Positions 45,296-59,334 are shown, counted from the stretch's first letter. The stretch is DNA of 64,000 nt from Tetradesmus obliquus (GCA_030272155.1 CP126196.1:2170001-2234000), one strand, 5' to 3'. Translations and numbers: made by a program. Notes: generated from the sequence alone by a model not told the origin.

Positions 45296-48200
45296 GGTGT
45301 TGTGGCTCGTAGTGGATGCGCATTTCCACTTGGAGCACAATATGGGTTGCTGCCAGTGCTGATCAGTTCAATTGCCACATCTTGCAGGGTCATTGACGAG
45401 CCTGGACCCTTGCAAATTTTGTTTGGCTCAACTCAGAGGCACAAGAAACGCTGCGCAGGTGTCCCTTGGAGTTTCAGCATGGGATTTGTCCAATGTTGTG
45501 ATGCCTGTCTGCTTCAGGCACCAGACATGCTGTGCAAGCACCCCTGCAGTTTTTGACATGAGATCGGTTGAAGTTCTATGGCGCAGGTCGGTTATAGGCA
45601 CCAGATATTATGAATGCGCCGCGTGGAGCTTCATAGGGATCTCTCCTATGTCCTATGGTGCATGCCTGCTTCCGGCACATACTACATGCTGCATACGTGC
45701 CCCCTGCCAAAGGGCACTCCAGGCTGGAGTGTTGACTCGGACTTTGTCACAAAGTTTGAGCAGAAATTGAGCAGAATTCCTGCTGAATCATATGATTCTA
45801 TGCATAGACTCCATGGTATAGTTCTGTGTGTCGCCCATAGTGGCTGGATTGGGCGGGCTACTGCCTGCAGGTTTCTCAAACACCTGGCTCCCTTCAACGT
45901 ATGTTGCTGGTGAAGCATGCTGTGCAGAAGACCATGCACATGGTGGCATACTTGGGTGCACACCCCATGTACCCTTGCACGGTTCTAGTCGATATTATTG
46001 ATTAATAGCCCCCGGGTTTCTTAGTGTCCCACCGCCACGCTTGTCAACAACACCTATGCTACAAGGGACTGTAGTTGCTCGTCTTGCACATGCCACACTA
46101 TGCATGCATGGGCTTGTCAACATAACGTGTAGTATCACATTTTGCCTTGCAACGCATGCACCGCTTTGGCTCTTGATCTGCAGTTTGTTTTCGGCTCCTT
46201 CAAAGGCGGTGCCGCTTTGCTGGTTAGGCTTTCACACGGGCAAGCGTGTGCTGCTGTTTACATCATGCCTTGCATGGTTTGGGTGCGCGCACGCGTAGCT
46301 TTGACACAGTCACCAGTGGTTGCAGCAAACTTGTTCTTGCTGCATGACGCACCACGCATCTTCCTGGGATGCACACCACTTACATGATGTATTGGCGTGT
46401 GTACGCAACTACGCCCAAGCCGGCATCATCGCGTCAGTTGCCTGCACCGCTCAGCTGCATGACGCATCATGCATCTCGTTCCTATTATGCACATTCTGGC
46501 TGTGTATGTATCCACATTGTTTCTGGCACAGGTGTTCTAGCCACCTTCCACTTCTCCTCCCAGTTGTGAGTGCAGCCACACTGTGCTAGTCACTCGCACA
46601 ATGTCTGTCTGCCGACGATCAAATAGGGTTTGTGGCGATGCTGGAGGCGTTTTGTTGTTGGTTTGAACCCCCAGGGACAGCGGCACACGCGCATTGCAAT
46701 GCGCGACAATTGTCTGTGCACACTGTGGGGAGCGGCCCATTTCCATACCATCATGGTATGTGCTGGTTCCAGTGGAAGTGCTGGTAGCACTGCATGATGC
46801 ACACCAGTATGCAAAGTCCTGCGTACTAAATGCAGAAGACGCAACACATGCGACATTGAATTGGGTGCCTCAGGTGGCAGTCATGATGATGGCTGTGCAT
46901 CCGCACGTATGTACGTATATATACGTCAGGCTGGGTCCTGTCGTCATATGCATGTTGACTGTCAGCAGACATAGACCGTTAGAAAGGCTGTTGTGGAAGC
47001 GTTGTGTAATTTGGATTGTTGGCCATGGCGGCAGGCATCTTCTCTAGTCATGTGTGCATGCCACGCAGAAGAATTAAAGTCTAAAGTGTTGCCTTGTCTT
47101 CTGCCGCCCCGTCAGACGTTTGAACGTATGTTACGATAGATTGCACCCACGCCTATGCTGGCCAAACCTGCAATGTTTCTCAAACAACGTTGTTTGAGGA
47201 CACCCAGCAAAAACCGAACACATGTGACTGTCAGCTGGGACTTGATGGCGTCATGCGCTGGATAAGATGTTGAAACTGATAGCAATTCTCTCAATGCAGG
47301 CATACCATTGTGGGAAACAGATACTGAGCCTTCAATTGTGTGAGCTCGAATAGCTGCAAAAAGGATGCGGTAAGAAAGGTCATGGGAGGTTGTGACCCAC
47401 AGGCAGAGTGGTGGGAGACGGACACCAAGCCAACATCTGCCCGCAAAGCCATCATTTGCGCCAGCCACCGTCATATTATGTAGTACAGATTTCCGTCATG
47501 CTACTGCTGTCATGCATCCACAGCAGCAAAACTGCAGCAGTCCTAGACTGACAGGCTACAATCCTCAGCAATGACATGCCAGTGTTTGGCACAAGCGGTG
47601 CAGAGACGCGCAACAATGTGCGGCTGGCCCAACAACAGCGGAGGCTACACACAAAGAAGCTCAGGCACGCTTGGAACGCATCTCGGCGATTGGTACAACC
47701 ACCCCACACACTGTGTGCTCGGAGCATGGTACAAGGCATCGTAGCTCAGCCCCATCACACCTGCCAGAACAAGAGGTCATGTGCCCACGGATGATGCTAA
47801 CAGTACCACACTACAATCCACCAGCAGCATATTAGTACACCCCCAAACACGCCAAACCCAAACCCCAGGACCCCAGGAGGCGTGCAATAGCAACATCACC
47901 ATCATGTTGCATGCACGGCCCAAGAATGTAAGACTCTGATTACAGAGTAGCCTAGGCAGGCGTGCGTGGCTCCGGGAGACACCCTCAGCATGCTCTGGCA
48001 GTCCATCAGCACACATGCAAGCGACAGCACTGGCAGCGCCACTGCCAAGCTGATAGCCACTGTCTTGCACATCGCTGCTGTTGTCATACTGCTGCCTGCT
48101 TGATGAGCCACAGGAGCTGTTGTGGCCCAGCAGCCACAAAAGTGAACAACCGCCTGCACCATGCATAGTAGAGCATATCCTCTACAGCAACAAGAGGTTA

Positions 48201-49011
48201 GCCCTGGTTAGCCGCACGTAAACCATCTGATTCACGCACTGAGTTTGGTGGCTCAAAAGGCGCTCCAAGCAACGCCAGCCACAGCAACTTCCCAATAAAA
48301 ATGTCACGTGTGGGAGAATATGCAGTACACCGCTGCAGAAATAACAGGCAGAGCAATGGCATGCCTGCTGTGTCAAGTGCTGCCTTGGGGCGACCCCAAG
48401 TTCATTGGTCACTGAAGGTGCTTGCTGTGGCTGGCAAAACCTTGGAGCTGCTGCAGGAATGAAGCACCACTCGTCTGCCAGACACACCGCACCTAGCTTC
48501 GAGTACGCAGCACAGGCTGCATAGGTTCAGCTGGCGATGATTGGGAACAAAACACATCCTACAGGCTGCTCAACCCTTGCATGTGAATGTGTACACACCA
48601 ACGCACACCTACGATTGTGCTGCACTCAACACCTGCCAGGCAAGGTAGCCACCCTGCCCTATAGGGCCGTGCGGAATGCTTGAAACCTGAGAGTAGATGC
48701 ATGGGAGCCGCTGCCTATGACATGCTGTGCTGGTTGTGCCTGCTGCACAGCCAATGCATTGCAGTGCAATCATCCGTGCCAAAAAGGGCACCCACCCACA
48801 CACGCTGGTCAGGCACGCCAGCGCATATGTCCCGCTTCACCATCCAAACACTGTGCCCTTCATGCTCCTTATGCATATCAAACACGAAATGCAGCATGCC
48901 TGGCAGCCGCCACAACATGCACACAGCCCTTGGCCAATACTGTTTACCACCTGCACCGTGTTAGGCAGACCACGCAGGCAAACACTGCCACTATAATATT
49001 ATTGCCACTAC
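45296..49011. other. Intergenic, no supported gene
   Basis: About 3.7 kb between two genes that point toward each other. A loose tandem duplication of about 150 bases lies at 45470-45710. No exon chain is supported. A minus-strand frame at 48715-48924 is the least implausible open frame and might be a 3' exon of the next gene. Confidence 0.4.
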
Positions 49012-50991
49012 TCACTGCAAGGTGGGCAGTCGCTGCGCAGCCTCCGCTGCAGCAGCAGCTCCACCATGTGCCACAGCACCATCCGCACCTTGCTGCGCCT
49101 GCACTCCACCTTGCTGTGATCCCTGCTGCTGCTGCTGGCCTAGGTCCATCTGGCTGCTGCTCGCAAACTCAGCAGCTGCCGCAGCTGTGCATTGGCCCTG
49201 CTGCTGCTGCAGCGGCACCTGCCCCAGCAGCCCCAGAGAGGCCCTGGGCAGCCTTACTGAGCCAGGCGACATGCTGCGCTGCAGCAGCATCTGCTCATCA
49301 AGCAGCTGCGTGTCTAGGCCTGACATGCAGCCCCTGCTGCCAGAAGCTGCACCTGCACCTGCAGTTGCATCTGCATCTGCTAGCCCTGCTGCAAACCAGG
49401 ATGGCATGCTAGCAAGGCCCTGCTGCTGCTGCTGCTGCACGCCGAGCTGCTGCTGGAACTCCACAGGGTCTGCTGACCCTGCAGCTACTGCTATTCCTGC
49501 TGTGCTGCCGTTGCTCAGCCTGTGCCGCTTGGCAGGCGGCAGGACATCTGCAGCAGCACCAGGGTAGCCATATGCTGCTGCTGCTGCCGCAGCCATGTCA
49601 TCTCCGTAAGCAGGCCCCCCAGGGATACCAGGCCCTGCAAAAGGGTTGCTGTAGCTGCCGGCAGGAGGCTTGCTGCTGCTGTTGCTGCCCCTTCCTCTGC
49701 CCCTGCCCCTGCCACGGCCTCGCCCAGACCCGGCTGGAGTGCCCTGCCCAGGCATGCTGCCACCGCTGAAGCTGCCAATGCCGCTGCTACCCCAGCCGCC
49801 TGAGAACAGCACAGTGCCCCTGCCCCTGCCCCTGCGGCCTCTGCCCCTTCCCCTGCCCCTGCCAGAGCCCCCAGCGCTGTCAGCAGCAGCACCAGATGTG
49901 GCTGGGCTGCCAGCAGCTGCAGCAGCAGCAACAGCTGCTGAGTCTGGGGTTGGTGCCGGTGTTGCACCAGGCCCGCTGCTCTGACCACCTGCTGCTGGGT
50001 CAGCAGCAGCTGCATGTGCGTCTGCTGCTACTGCAGCAGCAGCAGCAGCAGCAGCCGATGCTGCCGCCTGCAAGCTGCCTGCAGCGGCAGCAGCAGTAGC
50101 GCTGCCGCCAACAGCGGGTGATGCTGCTCTGGATGCAGATGCCCCCAAGCAGCTCCTGCCCCTGCCTCTGCCCCTGCCGCGCCCCCTGCCCTTGCCAGTG
50201 CTTCCTACAGGCATGGGCACTGGCGAGCAGCTAGGGCTGCTTTCAAACCCTGAGCCAGCTGAGCCAGGCGTCTCCATATACACCGGCGATGCTGCAGAGA
50301 CGGGCGGCGTGCCCGCCCTGCCATACAGCAGCGCACCTGCTGCCATGCCGCTGCCCCTGCCGCCTCTGCCACCTCTAAAGGAGCCCCAGCGGCCCCTGCC
50401 CCTGCCACGCCTGCCCCTGCCGCGGCCTCTTGAGCCAGCGCTGTAGCCAACTTCCGCATCGCTCACATCAGACATGATGTCTGAGTCATCGTCTGTGTTG
50501 AGGCTGTCACGCGAGCCACCCATTGTGTCATCTTCCAAAAACGCGCCGCCAGATGCACCATGCGTCAGCAGCGCATCCAGAGAAGCACCAGCAGCAGTGC
50601 GCTTGCGGGCTCGCTTCAGCCGTGAGCTATTAGCAGGGCTGCTAGGTGCCGCTGGCGCAGCAGCAGCGATGGCGGCTGCCGCCAGCTGCCGGTGGTGCTG
50701 CCGCTGCAGCTGCATCTGCCGCACATCTGCTGCAAATGCGATCCTGCTGCCTCCTGTGGGGCTCATGATGTGTAGCCCCAACTCCTGACCCTTGTGGCAC
50801 ATGGGGTCACTGAACCGCTCAGCAGCATACTGCTGCGCTATGCCTTGGCTTGTGCCGGGCGCTGCCTCAGCAGCCTGCTGCTGCTGCTGCTGCTGCTGGG
50901 TGTGACTTATTGGCAGGGAGGGATGGTCATGCAGCCAGACAGCAGCGTCGCTGGCAGTCATGCGCCGCTTTACATAGCTCGGTCGCCGCAC

Positions 50992-51022
<31 letters not shown>

Positions 51023-54000
51023 TGCTGCTGCGATGCCTGCTGCTCAGCCTGCTGCTGCTGGTCCTGCTGCTGCTGCTGCTGATCATCTGGATCAAGCTGC
51101 TGCTGCTCCTGCTCCTGCTCCAGCTGCATTGAGTCCTGCGGATGCAGCTCTAACTGATGCATGTCAGCCAGCTCCTGCAGCTGTAGCTCCAGCTGCTGCT
51201 GCATCTGCATGTCCTGGGACAGCTGCGGCTGCCTTGGCCGCAGCTGCGGCTCATGTTGCTGCAAATGCTCCGCATGGCCCCCCGCAGCAGCCACAGCGGC
51301 TGCTGCATTGGCGGCAGCTGCACCCTGCGCAGCTGCGGCATCTGCAGCAGCGGCTGCTGCAGCTGCTGCAGCCTGCTGCTGCTCAGCGGCTGCTGCCATG
51401 GCTGCATAATGCTGCTGGTGGATGAACTGCAGCTGCTGCAGCTGCTCAAGCTGCTGCATTGTCAGGCCCGTCCCTGCCCTGCTGGCCGCCTGCAGCATCA
51501 GCATGTGCTGCTGCAGTGCAGCAGCAGAGTAGGCGTGCTGCTGCATTGCTGTGCTGTAGCCAACCCTGCCCATCCTGCTCTGCTGCAGCAGGCGCTGGTG
51601 CTGCTGCTGCAGGTACTGGTACTGCTGCTGCTGCCGCTTGACGTACGCCTTGCGTTGGTAGTACTCCTGCTGGTGGCTGGGCTTATTTGGGTCATAATCG
51701 TCATCCGAGTCATCTGCATTACGCCGCTTGCGCTTGAAATGGCCCCTGCCTGGACCCTCTGTCCTGGCAGGCCCATGCATCTTGCTGTAGTGCCCGCCAT
51801 AGCCGGCTGCAGGGCCTGTTGCAAACCCCGCGCAGAACTGATTGCTGGGCCCTGGGCGGTGCGGCGGCGGCGCCTCTGCATCGCTGTCACAGGCACCAGG
51901 CATCAACGCCTGCCAGCCTCTCGGCCCTGCAGCCTGCTGCTGCTGCTGCTGCTGCTGGGCTGCTGTCAGCGCAGCATGCAGCACTGCAGGCGCAGGCTGC
52001 AGGGAGTGTGCATCTGCAGGCGCTGCTGCTTCTGCAGACTGCGCCGTTTGGCCACACACCGGGGAGCCAGGCAGGGAGGAGTCCCTCCTGCTGCTGGTGA
52101 TGCTGCCGGCGTGGCTGCCTGTACCCTCCTGCTTGTGCAGTCGCTGCAGCAGCGCCTGCCCCAGGCCTCCCCCGCCCCTCTGTGCCTGCAATGCAATCAG
52201 CAGCAGCATAAATGCATGAGACGCGCTCACAGCACGGAACAGCAGTTCACTGGCACAACATGTAGGATAGCAGGTGCTTCTTGGAGTATGTGTATTCTGT
52301 GAGCCAGGCACCTGTGCCAGGTCACAACAGCACAACACAACCGGCAAACCACTGCCTGCTACTTATTTTCAAGTGTTGTCTGTACCTGTAGTCAGTCAAG
52401 CACATAATACTGCCAAAACCGCACCAGCAGCAGCACTCCCTGCACCCTGCTGCTAGGCATAACCACTTGCAGGAACTACACTACAAACGCACTCCCAGAT
52501 CTTCAAGCCAGCCAACCTGTGCTGCTACGTCTGGCACTGGGCTGGGGCCGTCCCTGTTTTCGTCACAAACATGTTTGCAGGACCTACAGTACTGCGCGCG
52601 CACAGCCAAGCTTCTCACCTGTGCTGGGGCTGCTGCGCCTGGCACTGGGCTGGGCCCGTCCCTGTTCTAAACACCAACATGCTTGCAGGGCCTACACTAC
52701 TGTGCGCATACAGCCGACCATCCGGCACTGCTGCGCCCGGCACCGGGCTGGGGCTGTCCTGGTTTCTGCCCACAACATGCTTGCAGGACCTACAGTACTG
52801 CGTGCACACAGCCGACCTTCTCACCTGTGCTGGCGCTGCTGCACCTGGCACTGGGCTGGGCCCGTCCCTGTTGCCAGCCATCCAAGTGCTACGTGGCTGG
52901 AAGCCCGGCACTGGCTCTGGGTCTGGGCACACGCTGCTGTTGGAGAGGCTGGGGGAGCGCGACTGCAACTTGGGGCACTTCATGCGGGGGTCCTTGTCGG
53001 CCGCCTTGCTGGCCTGCAGATGGCAAGAAAAGAGAAAGAAAGTAGTGCAAATGCAGGGGCAGCTTTAACGGACACGAAGTGAGCTGGCACGCATATCCAA
53101 CAAATGGCACCAGCCGCCAAGCCAGGGTCTAGTCGACGGCCTTGCTGGCCTACAGGTGGTGATTAAGCAGCGCAGGTGCAAGAGCCACCCATTTGAGCGA
53201 TGGTACAGCCAGTCAGCCCGCATGCAAACAATGAAAAGCACAGCTGCCTGCCAGGTCAGCATGTGTGAGCACGGAACCTATATTTCAATCAAGCCCCACA
53301 TGCATGCGTTATCAGTGTGCATGAACATGACAATAAAGCATGATGCGGCACGACCGCAGCAACTCAGACACATGTCACACGGCATATCGCTCGACGCCCC
53401 TGCACGCACCTCCTTGGCTGTCGCCTCCAGGTCTTCATCCCAGTCATATGCATCCCTCAGCTGGAACGCCATGGCCACATCCTTCAGCGTGATGTCACCG
53501 TCAAAGCGCAAGCCACGGCACAGCGCGGCCACAGAGCAGCGCTCGCCGTCGCCACCTGCAGCGCCAGCTGCAGCAGCAGCAGCACCAGCAGGCCCTGCAG
53601 GCTGGCTTCCTGAGGCTGGCCTGGCAGCTGCACCGCCCTGCTGCTGCATGAGGCCATTGCTAGCTGCAGTCTGACCTGCATCGCCACCGCTATTAGGGCG
53701 AGCGCCAACAGCGGCAGCAGCAGGCGCGCCAAAGATGCCAGCCAGTGCTGCACTGCCTGCCCTGCCTTGCTGCAGCAGCGAGTCGATGCGCTGCACTGTC
53801 TCTAAGCCCACCTGCCTGTCTGACTTGCGGGGGCATGCAGCAGCTGCACTCGCAGGCGCCATTCCTGCAAGGCCGGCGCCAGCCATCTGTCCACCTGCTG
53901 CACTGCCCATCACCTGGCCTGGCCTAGCACCTTGGAACAGCATGCCTGCCCCAGCTGCCCCTGCAAAGCCAGGCAGAAGGCCGCTGTACAGCAATCCCTG

Positions 54001-55984
54001 TGCCATGCCTAGCCCTGCAGCACTGCTGCCTGCAACGCCATTAGCTGCGCCGTTGGCAAGCCTGGCAGCAGCGGCAGCTGCTGCCGCGCTGCTGCCGCTG
54101 CCACCAGCAGCAAACGCGCCCATGAGGCGGGAGCCAAACACAGGAGAGCCAGACGATGGCTCTGACGATGTGTCGCTGCTGTAAGAAGGCCTCCTGTCCC
54201 TCCTGCCGTTCTTATGTTGGCTGTGGCCCGCCTCGCCCTCCTGTGCTGCTGCTGCTGCTGCTGCCGCTGCTTCTGGAACGTTGCCGCTAGCCCACACACC
54301 AGCAGCTGGATCGTCACTGTCCTCCCCGCTGCTAGAGCTCTCATCTTCGTCACTGCCGGCTGCAGGAGTGCCAGCAGCAGCTCGCTGCCAGGCTGCCACA
54401 GCAGCAGCTGCTGCTCTGCTGAGGTCTGCAGGGCCTGGCCCAGCATTGAGAGCAGCAGTGCCTGGCAGCGTTGGAGTGCCATCCCTGGCGTGAGCACTGT
54501 CAGGCTTCGGCTGCGTTGCTGCCTCAGGCTGCGGTGACGCTGCCTTGCTGCTCTTGCGGCTAGCTGCAGCGGAGGGCTTGGCATCCTGGCCTGTGCTGCT
54601 TGATAGAGCCCTGACAGATGCCTTGGCATCATGCACCTTGGCCCCTGCAGCTGCTGCTGCGGCGTGTTCTGCATGCCGCTGCTGCCGGCTGCTTGTTCCT
54701 GCAAGCCCTGCTGCTGCTGCTGCTGCCTGTCTGCCGCTGAGTGGTGGGCTGATGCAGGTGGCGCCAGCACCGCCCTCTGCTTGCAGGACATGCAGGCACG
54801 TTGATGTAGCCCTAGACATAGGTGGGCTGATGATCAGGTTGCCGACTGACAGCCGCCGATTATCCTTGGTGGCTGTACCTGCAAGAAGCCCTGCGCTCCT
54901 GCCGCCAGCCCGGCCCGCGCTGAGCGCGTTCCTGCAAGCTTTGCTGCCTCCATCGCTGCCTACAGCTGTCTCCGCCTCAGTCTGTTGCAGCAGGTCTTCA
55001 AGATATGCCACTGACCGCATGCTCAGGCGCGTGCGCGTGCTGGCTGCTGCTGCCGCTGCAGCTACAGGAGACACCATAGCCTCTGGGCCCCATGCGCCTA
55101 GTGCTGCAGGGGCCACATCAGGCTGGCTGTAAGTGTTGCCTGCTTCCTGCAAGCTGAAGTTGGCACTGGTTGGTGCCAGGATGTGGCGGTAGGGCTCGTC
55201 TACGCTGATGCGCCTGCCATCTCCCAGGCTGCTGAGGCGGTTGAGATGTGCGCGCTGCTGCGGCTGCTGCTGCTGTGGGATGGCGACTGCTGCAGGTGCC
55301 GGCATGCTGCCAGCTGCGGCCTTTGGTGGCCTGCCTGTTTTCTTCCGCTGCCGCGCTGCTGCCTGGATACCTGCTAGCTGATGCTGGTGCAGCAGCGGCC
55401 ATGACTCAGCGGCGGCCGCTGCCGCCGCCGCCTCTGCATCTGCAGCAGCTGCGGCAGCATGCTCTGCACCCCCGGCTGTTGCTGCCTGCTCTGCTGCGGC
55501 AGCAGCCGCTGCTGCCTGCTCAGCTGCTGCTGCCGCTGCCTGCTCACGCTCCAGGCTGGTGAGCGAGTCGCTTGGCTTCGGCATGGCAGCTGCAACAACA
55601 GCTGCTGCTGCAACAGCAGCGGCTGCGGCTGCAGCAGCTGCTGCATCGATGGCCCCTGCGTCGCTGCCTGTGCGTGAGCGCTTAGTAAGCGCGTTCGCTA
55701 CTGCGTATGGCTTGATGTCTCTGCTGCTTGCTGCCCTGCTGCGCTTCTTGCCTGCACAGCCTGCAGCGTCCTCACCAACTTCTGGCTCTGATTCGTCTGG
55801 CTGTCCTGCAAGGCCACGTGTGCCGCTGAGCTCGTTGGCTTGGCCGAGCTGCGGCACCTGGCTGCGGCTGGTGCGCCGGCCGCTGCCAGCAGTGGGCCTG
55901 CTTGCAGGAGTAGGCTGCACGTGTGCCAGCTGGTCTGCATCATGCTGCTCTGCCTGGTCATCTTCTGAGGCCAATGCCGACCTG

Positions 55985-56053
<69 letters not shown>

Positions 56054-56541
56054 TTGTGCTTGCTGAGGCTGCGGCTGTTAGTCCTGACTAGCACTGGCGC
56101 CTGCCTCTGCAGCATGCTCTGCATAGCATCGCTGTCCTTAGACCCAGCACCAATTGCACTAGGCGACACTGACCTGCTGCTTAGTTTTTGACGAAAAGGC
56201 GAAGCATCTACTGCAGGCTCTTCTGTCGTCTGATCAGCTGATAGCGGAGAACTGTGGTCTGAACTGTCAGCGCCAGCTATCCTGCTACTGCTGCTGCTGT
56301 GCAGAAGCTGCTCCTGTTCTGCTTTTGCAGCCCGCTGCAGACGGGCCTTCTGCTGCTGCAATCGCGCTGAAAGTGTGTTGCTGGCAGCAGCCTTAGTGCT
56401 GCCACGTCTGCTGTTGCTGTTGCCGACAGCCCGCTTTTGTTGAGCTGCTGGCGACAGCGTTGCTGCTGGCCCTGGCGCCTCCATGCCAGGCAGCTGCGTT
56501 GCTTTCAAGCTGGGGTGCTCATAATCCATCTGTGCCTTCAT
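49012..56541 (-). CDS. Very large AT-hook/RG-rich low-complexity protein, probably nuclear
   Basis: Three exons, both introns phase 0, give 2164 residues: 53410-56541, 52825-53013 and 49012-52185. The Met at 56541 is the first after an in-frame TAA. Exon 1 has a long poly-Gln tract, an AT-hook-like KKTGRPPKA (about residue 400) and the best ordered segment near its end (RGLRFDGDITLKDVAMAFQL, then DAYDWDEDLEATAKE). Exon 2 continues this. Exon 3 has a basic/acidic block (GHFKRKRRNADDSDDDYDPN, a likely nuclear signal), poly-Gln and several RGRGRGRG stretches. AT-hooks bind AT-rich DNA and RG repeats bind nucleic acids, so a chromatin or RNA role is inferred; the family is unknown. The stop TGA overlaps a GTGAGT donor, so more exons could follow below 49012. 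Confidence 0.62.
52532..52824 (-). repeat. Tandem copies of the exon 2 end in intron 2
   Basis: The exon 2 end (GGCACTGGGCTGGGCCCGTC on the plus strand, intact at 52847) recurs at 52739, 52641 and 52532, spaced about 98-109 bases. The 52641 copy keeps the GTGAGA donor and has a TTTAG acceptor-like site, so it could act as a 48-base in-frame exon (NRDGPSPVPGAAAPAQ). Confidence 0.9.
53132..53158 (-). repeat. Copy of the exon 2 start in intron 1
   Basis: GCCTTGCTGGCCTACAGG matches the exon 2 acceptor region at 53003-53020 with one change and still ends in an AG acceptor on the minus strand. Confidence 0.8.
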
Positions 56542-57790
56542 ATACCCGTTCACTTACACTGCCTTAAGCCCATGACAAGTGGCCAGGCAAAAGGATAGGG
56601 ACAGAACAGCCTGCAGGAAGGTGAAAGTGAGGCAGTGCAGGCCGGCGCTTGAGCACGCGCAGGCAAGCATGCGATTTGCTGGAAGGCTCAAGCGTCACCT
56701 ATGAGCTGCTGCAACCCCCACGACACGGCCACTTGACGCGTGGCATCTCAGGTGTGGGGCCGCGGGAAGCTCAAGCACTGCCGCACAGCAACGAGAAGCA
56801 CAGGAAACAATGGCTCTAGATGACTATTTAGCTGTTCCGAGCGCTTTAGCGCTCAGCTTTGAAGGTGCTGAGCGTGCCTGCGTGCAGACCAGGCGCCAGG
56901 TTGACCTTGCGTGCCACGAGTGGAGGGCTTTTCACCCCAGCCACATCTGTCTCGTTGCGGAGCCGCTGCTGCGCTGATCACCTTACAATGCCAATTAAAA
57001 CACTATTATCACCCGGTGCCTCGACCCGCAGGCCCGCAACAGTGCACAAGCTACGCTTCTCACCTGCAAGCCTGCCTCCTCGCTCAGAGCCGAAAAGCAC
57101 CGTCCAGCGAACGTGAAAAGCAATATGATTGGGATTGAAGACGTCACTGCAGATCCGGGCTGCTAATTTCCACGTAAAGCTGAGCTCTCCAAAGTTGAAG
57201 CTCGTGTCGTCACGCAAGGCACGCTTTCGCGGCTGAAGCCCAACCTATTGGCAGAAAAACACAGCTAGAGCATAACCTTTGGTTGGTAGAACATTGAGGA
57301 GTCGAACGGAGTGAGTGTCATCTACTGTGTGTCATGTTGGGGTTTGAAAAGAAGAAGACAGGCATCACGAGCATTAATTTCTAATCAAGTTTCGAGCAGC
57401 GGGCTTGAACATCACCGGCCACCGCCGTTGGCTGGCTACAGCCATCTGATTCACTACCCAGTAGTCGGCAGTGCACAGTCCACTTTGAAAAGCACACTGC
57501 ACAGCATGTCAGCCAAAGACCTATGCCTTGAGCAACACACACAATCACAAGAATATAACTACACAGGCTTCTGAAGGAAGACGAGTTTGTGCAGATTTCA
57601 TGTCAGTGCCAGGTCAGCGCTGTTGCAGTCGACTCGACTCCATGATGGACCTTCTCTTGGTCAAACATTGGCAGAGAGTCTGCAGAGTCTGCAATGTTGC
57701 CACATTATTGCCTACATTTCATAACAGCACGAGCAGACAGCACAAAAACAGTACAACTGTGCAACCCTGGTGCACTGTCACCAGCAAGCG
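56542..57790. other. Intergenic: promoter of the AT-hook gene and 3' flank of the peptidase gene
   Basis: Both flanking genes are on the minus strand. No coding exon is supported. A TTACA (TGTAA on the minus strand) is at 56983-56987 but lies 800 bases from the peptidase stop, so I do not assign it. Confidence 0.45.
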
Positions 57791-58668
57791 CTACTCAACA
57801 GCCACCAGCTGCTGCACGGGCAGCCTGCCTGTGCCAGCCGCTCTGCTCCTGTCCCGAGCCTCTCCTGGCCGTGCTGCACCAGCCAAGCGCAGCCCTGCCC
57901 TGTAAGTGCACAGCGCCCTACCAAAATCCTCAACTGACAGACGCTCATTTGTGCCATGCACTCTGTGGGCATCATCCGCAGCTGCATTCTGGCTGTAGGG
58001 GCAGAACCTGAGTGTAGAGTTGGTGAGGTGGCGGTAGTGCTTCGAGTCTGTGCCTCCTGACATGAGGTATGGCACCACTGGCAGATCGGTGCCCCACACA
58101 GACTGTATGGCAGCCCGCAGCAAGGCAAATTGCGGGCCTGATGCATCTGCATGCAGCAGCAGCAGAAGCAGAAGCAGCACATTCAACACCCCTGCTGCTG
58201 CTGTTGGTGACACAGTAAAGCTGGCGCTATTGTGGCAGCATGACTACCGGATGCCAAGCAACCACACATTACAAAGCCATCCCGCGCAATGCATCAACAC
58301 ATGCGCTTCTCGGCAAGCGACTACAATGGCAGCAGGGGAGCAGAATGCATTTCAGCGCCACATGCGCTCAGCCATCTAGCAAACTCTGTCTCAGCCATGC
58401 CGCACGCAACGCTGCCACAGGCGATTGTCAAACTTTGGTTGCACAGAAACACCAACAGACGAAAAGGGACACAAGAAGCAAGAAGGGGCACTGACCTGTC
58501 ACAGGAGCAGCCCTGTCATGCTCTTCACCCATAGTGATGCTTGCATAGTCGGCAGCAGGCCCCAGCCACTGCTTGGTGAGCTGCAATGCATCGTCAACGG
58601 TGTCACCTGGCGCACCAGCATGGTTGCAGAGGCCAGCAGCACCAGCGGCAGCAGTAGCAGAAAGGTTT

Positions 58669-58702
<34 letters not shown>

Positions 58703-59300
58703 ACTTCACTTTGCAGTGCACAAGACAGACAACACATGAGTGCAATCACACTGGATCACTGCACCTCAGGATTGGTCCTAAGGAGCCTACTGCAACACAT
58801 TCTGCCATGACATGCGGTCTATCGTGCATTGCCCTCCAAGCACCTGAAGCAAGGTGCAGCACGGCAGGCACACACCCATGCAGCAGACAGCTCACCTGGC
58901 AGCAGCCTGAAGTTGATGTTGACTGTGGCTGTCTGCGGCAGCACGTTGTCCGCAATGTTGGAGACACTGCACAGGCAGAGCGGAGAAATTGCGGGGTGAT
59001 CGACAGCACATAGTGAAACACAAAGCATGGAATTCATACAGCTGTCCTGCAAGCAGCAAAGTACTGCTGAACACTCAACATCACAGCAAACAGCGCCACA
59101 CTGCAGCGACACAAAACACTTTATGGTGCTACCTTATGTTTGTGATGGCTGCTGTGGTGCGCACAGCAGCTGCTGATCTTCCGTCCAGGCCAGCCAAGTA
59201 GTGTGCAGCCAGTGAGGCCAGGCCTGGCAGGTACTGGATGCCCACCAGCAGGGGGCCCAGCCAAAGTGGGGCAACAGCCGCCAGCGCAACCAAGTGCTCT

Positions 59301-59334
<34 letters not shown>

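Noticed and set aside
48715..48924. Minus-strand 69-codon frame as a gene
   Set aside because: Looks somewhat protein-like, but no family, splice link or flanking exon could be shown. Kept only as a possible 3' exon.
51253..52302. 349-codon plus-strand frame opposite the AT-hook gene
   Set aside because: Composition shadow of the minus-strand Gln/Ala-rich exon; no recognisable motif.
52532..52900. CRISPR-like spaced repeats
   Set aside because: Repeat units are about 100 bases with no unique spacers, contain exon sequence and lie in a eukaryotic intron.
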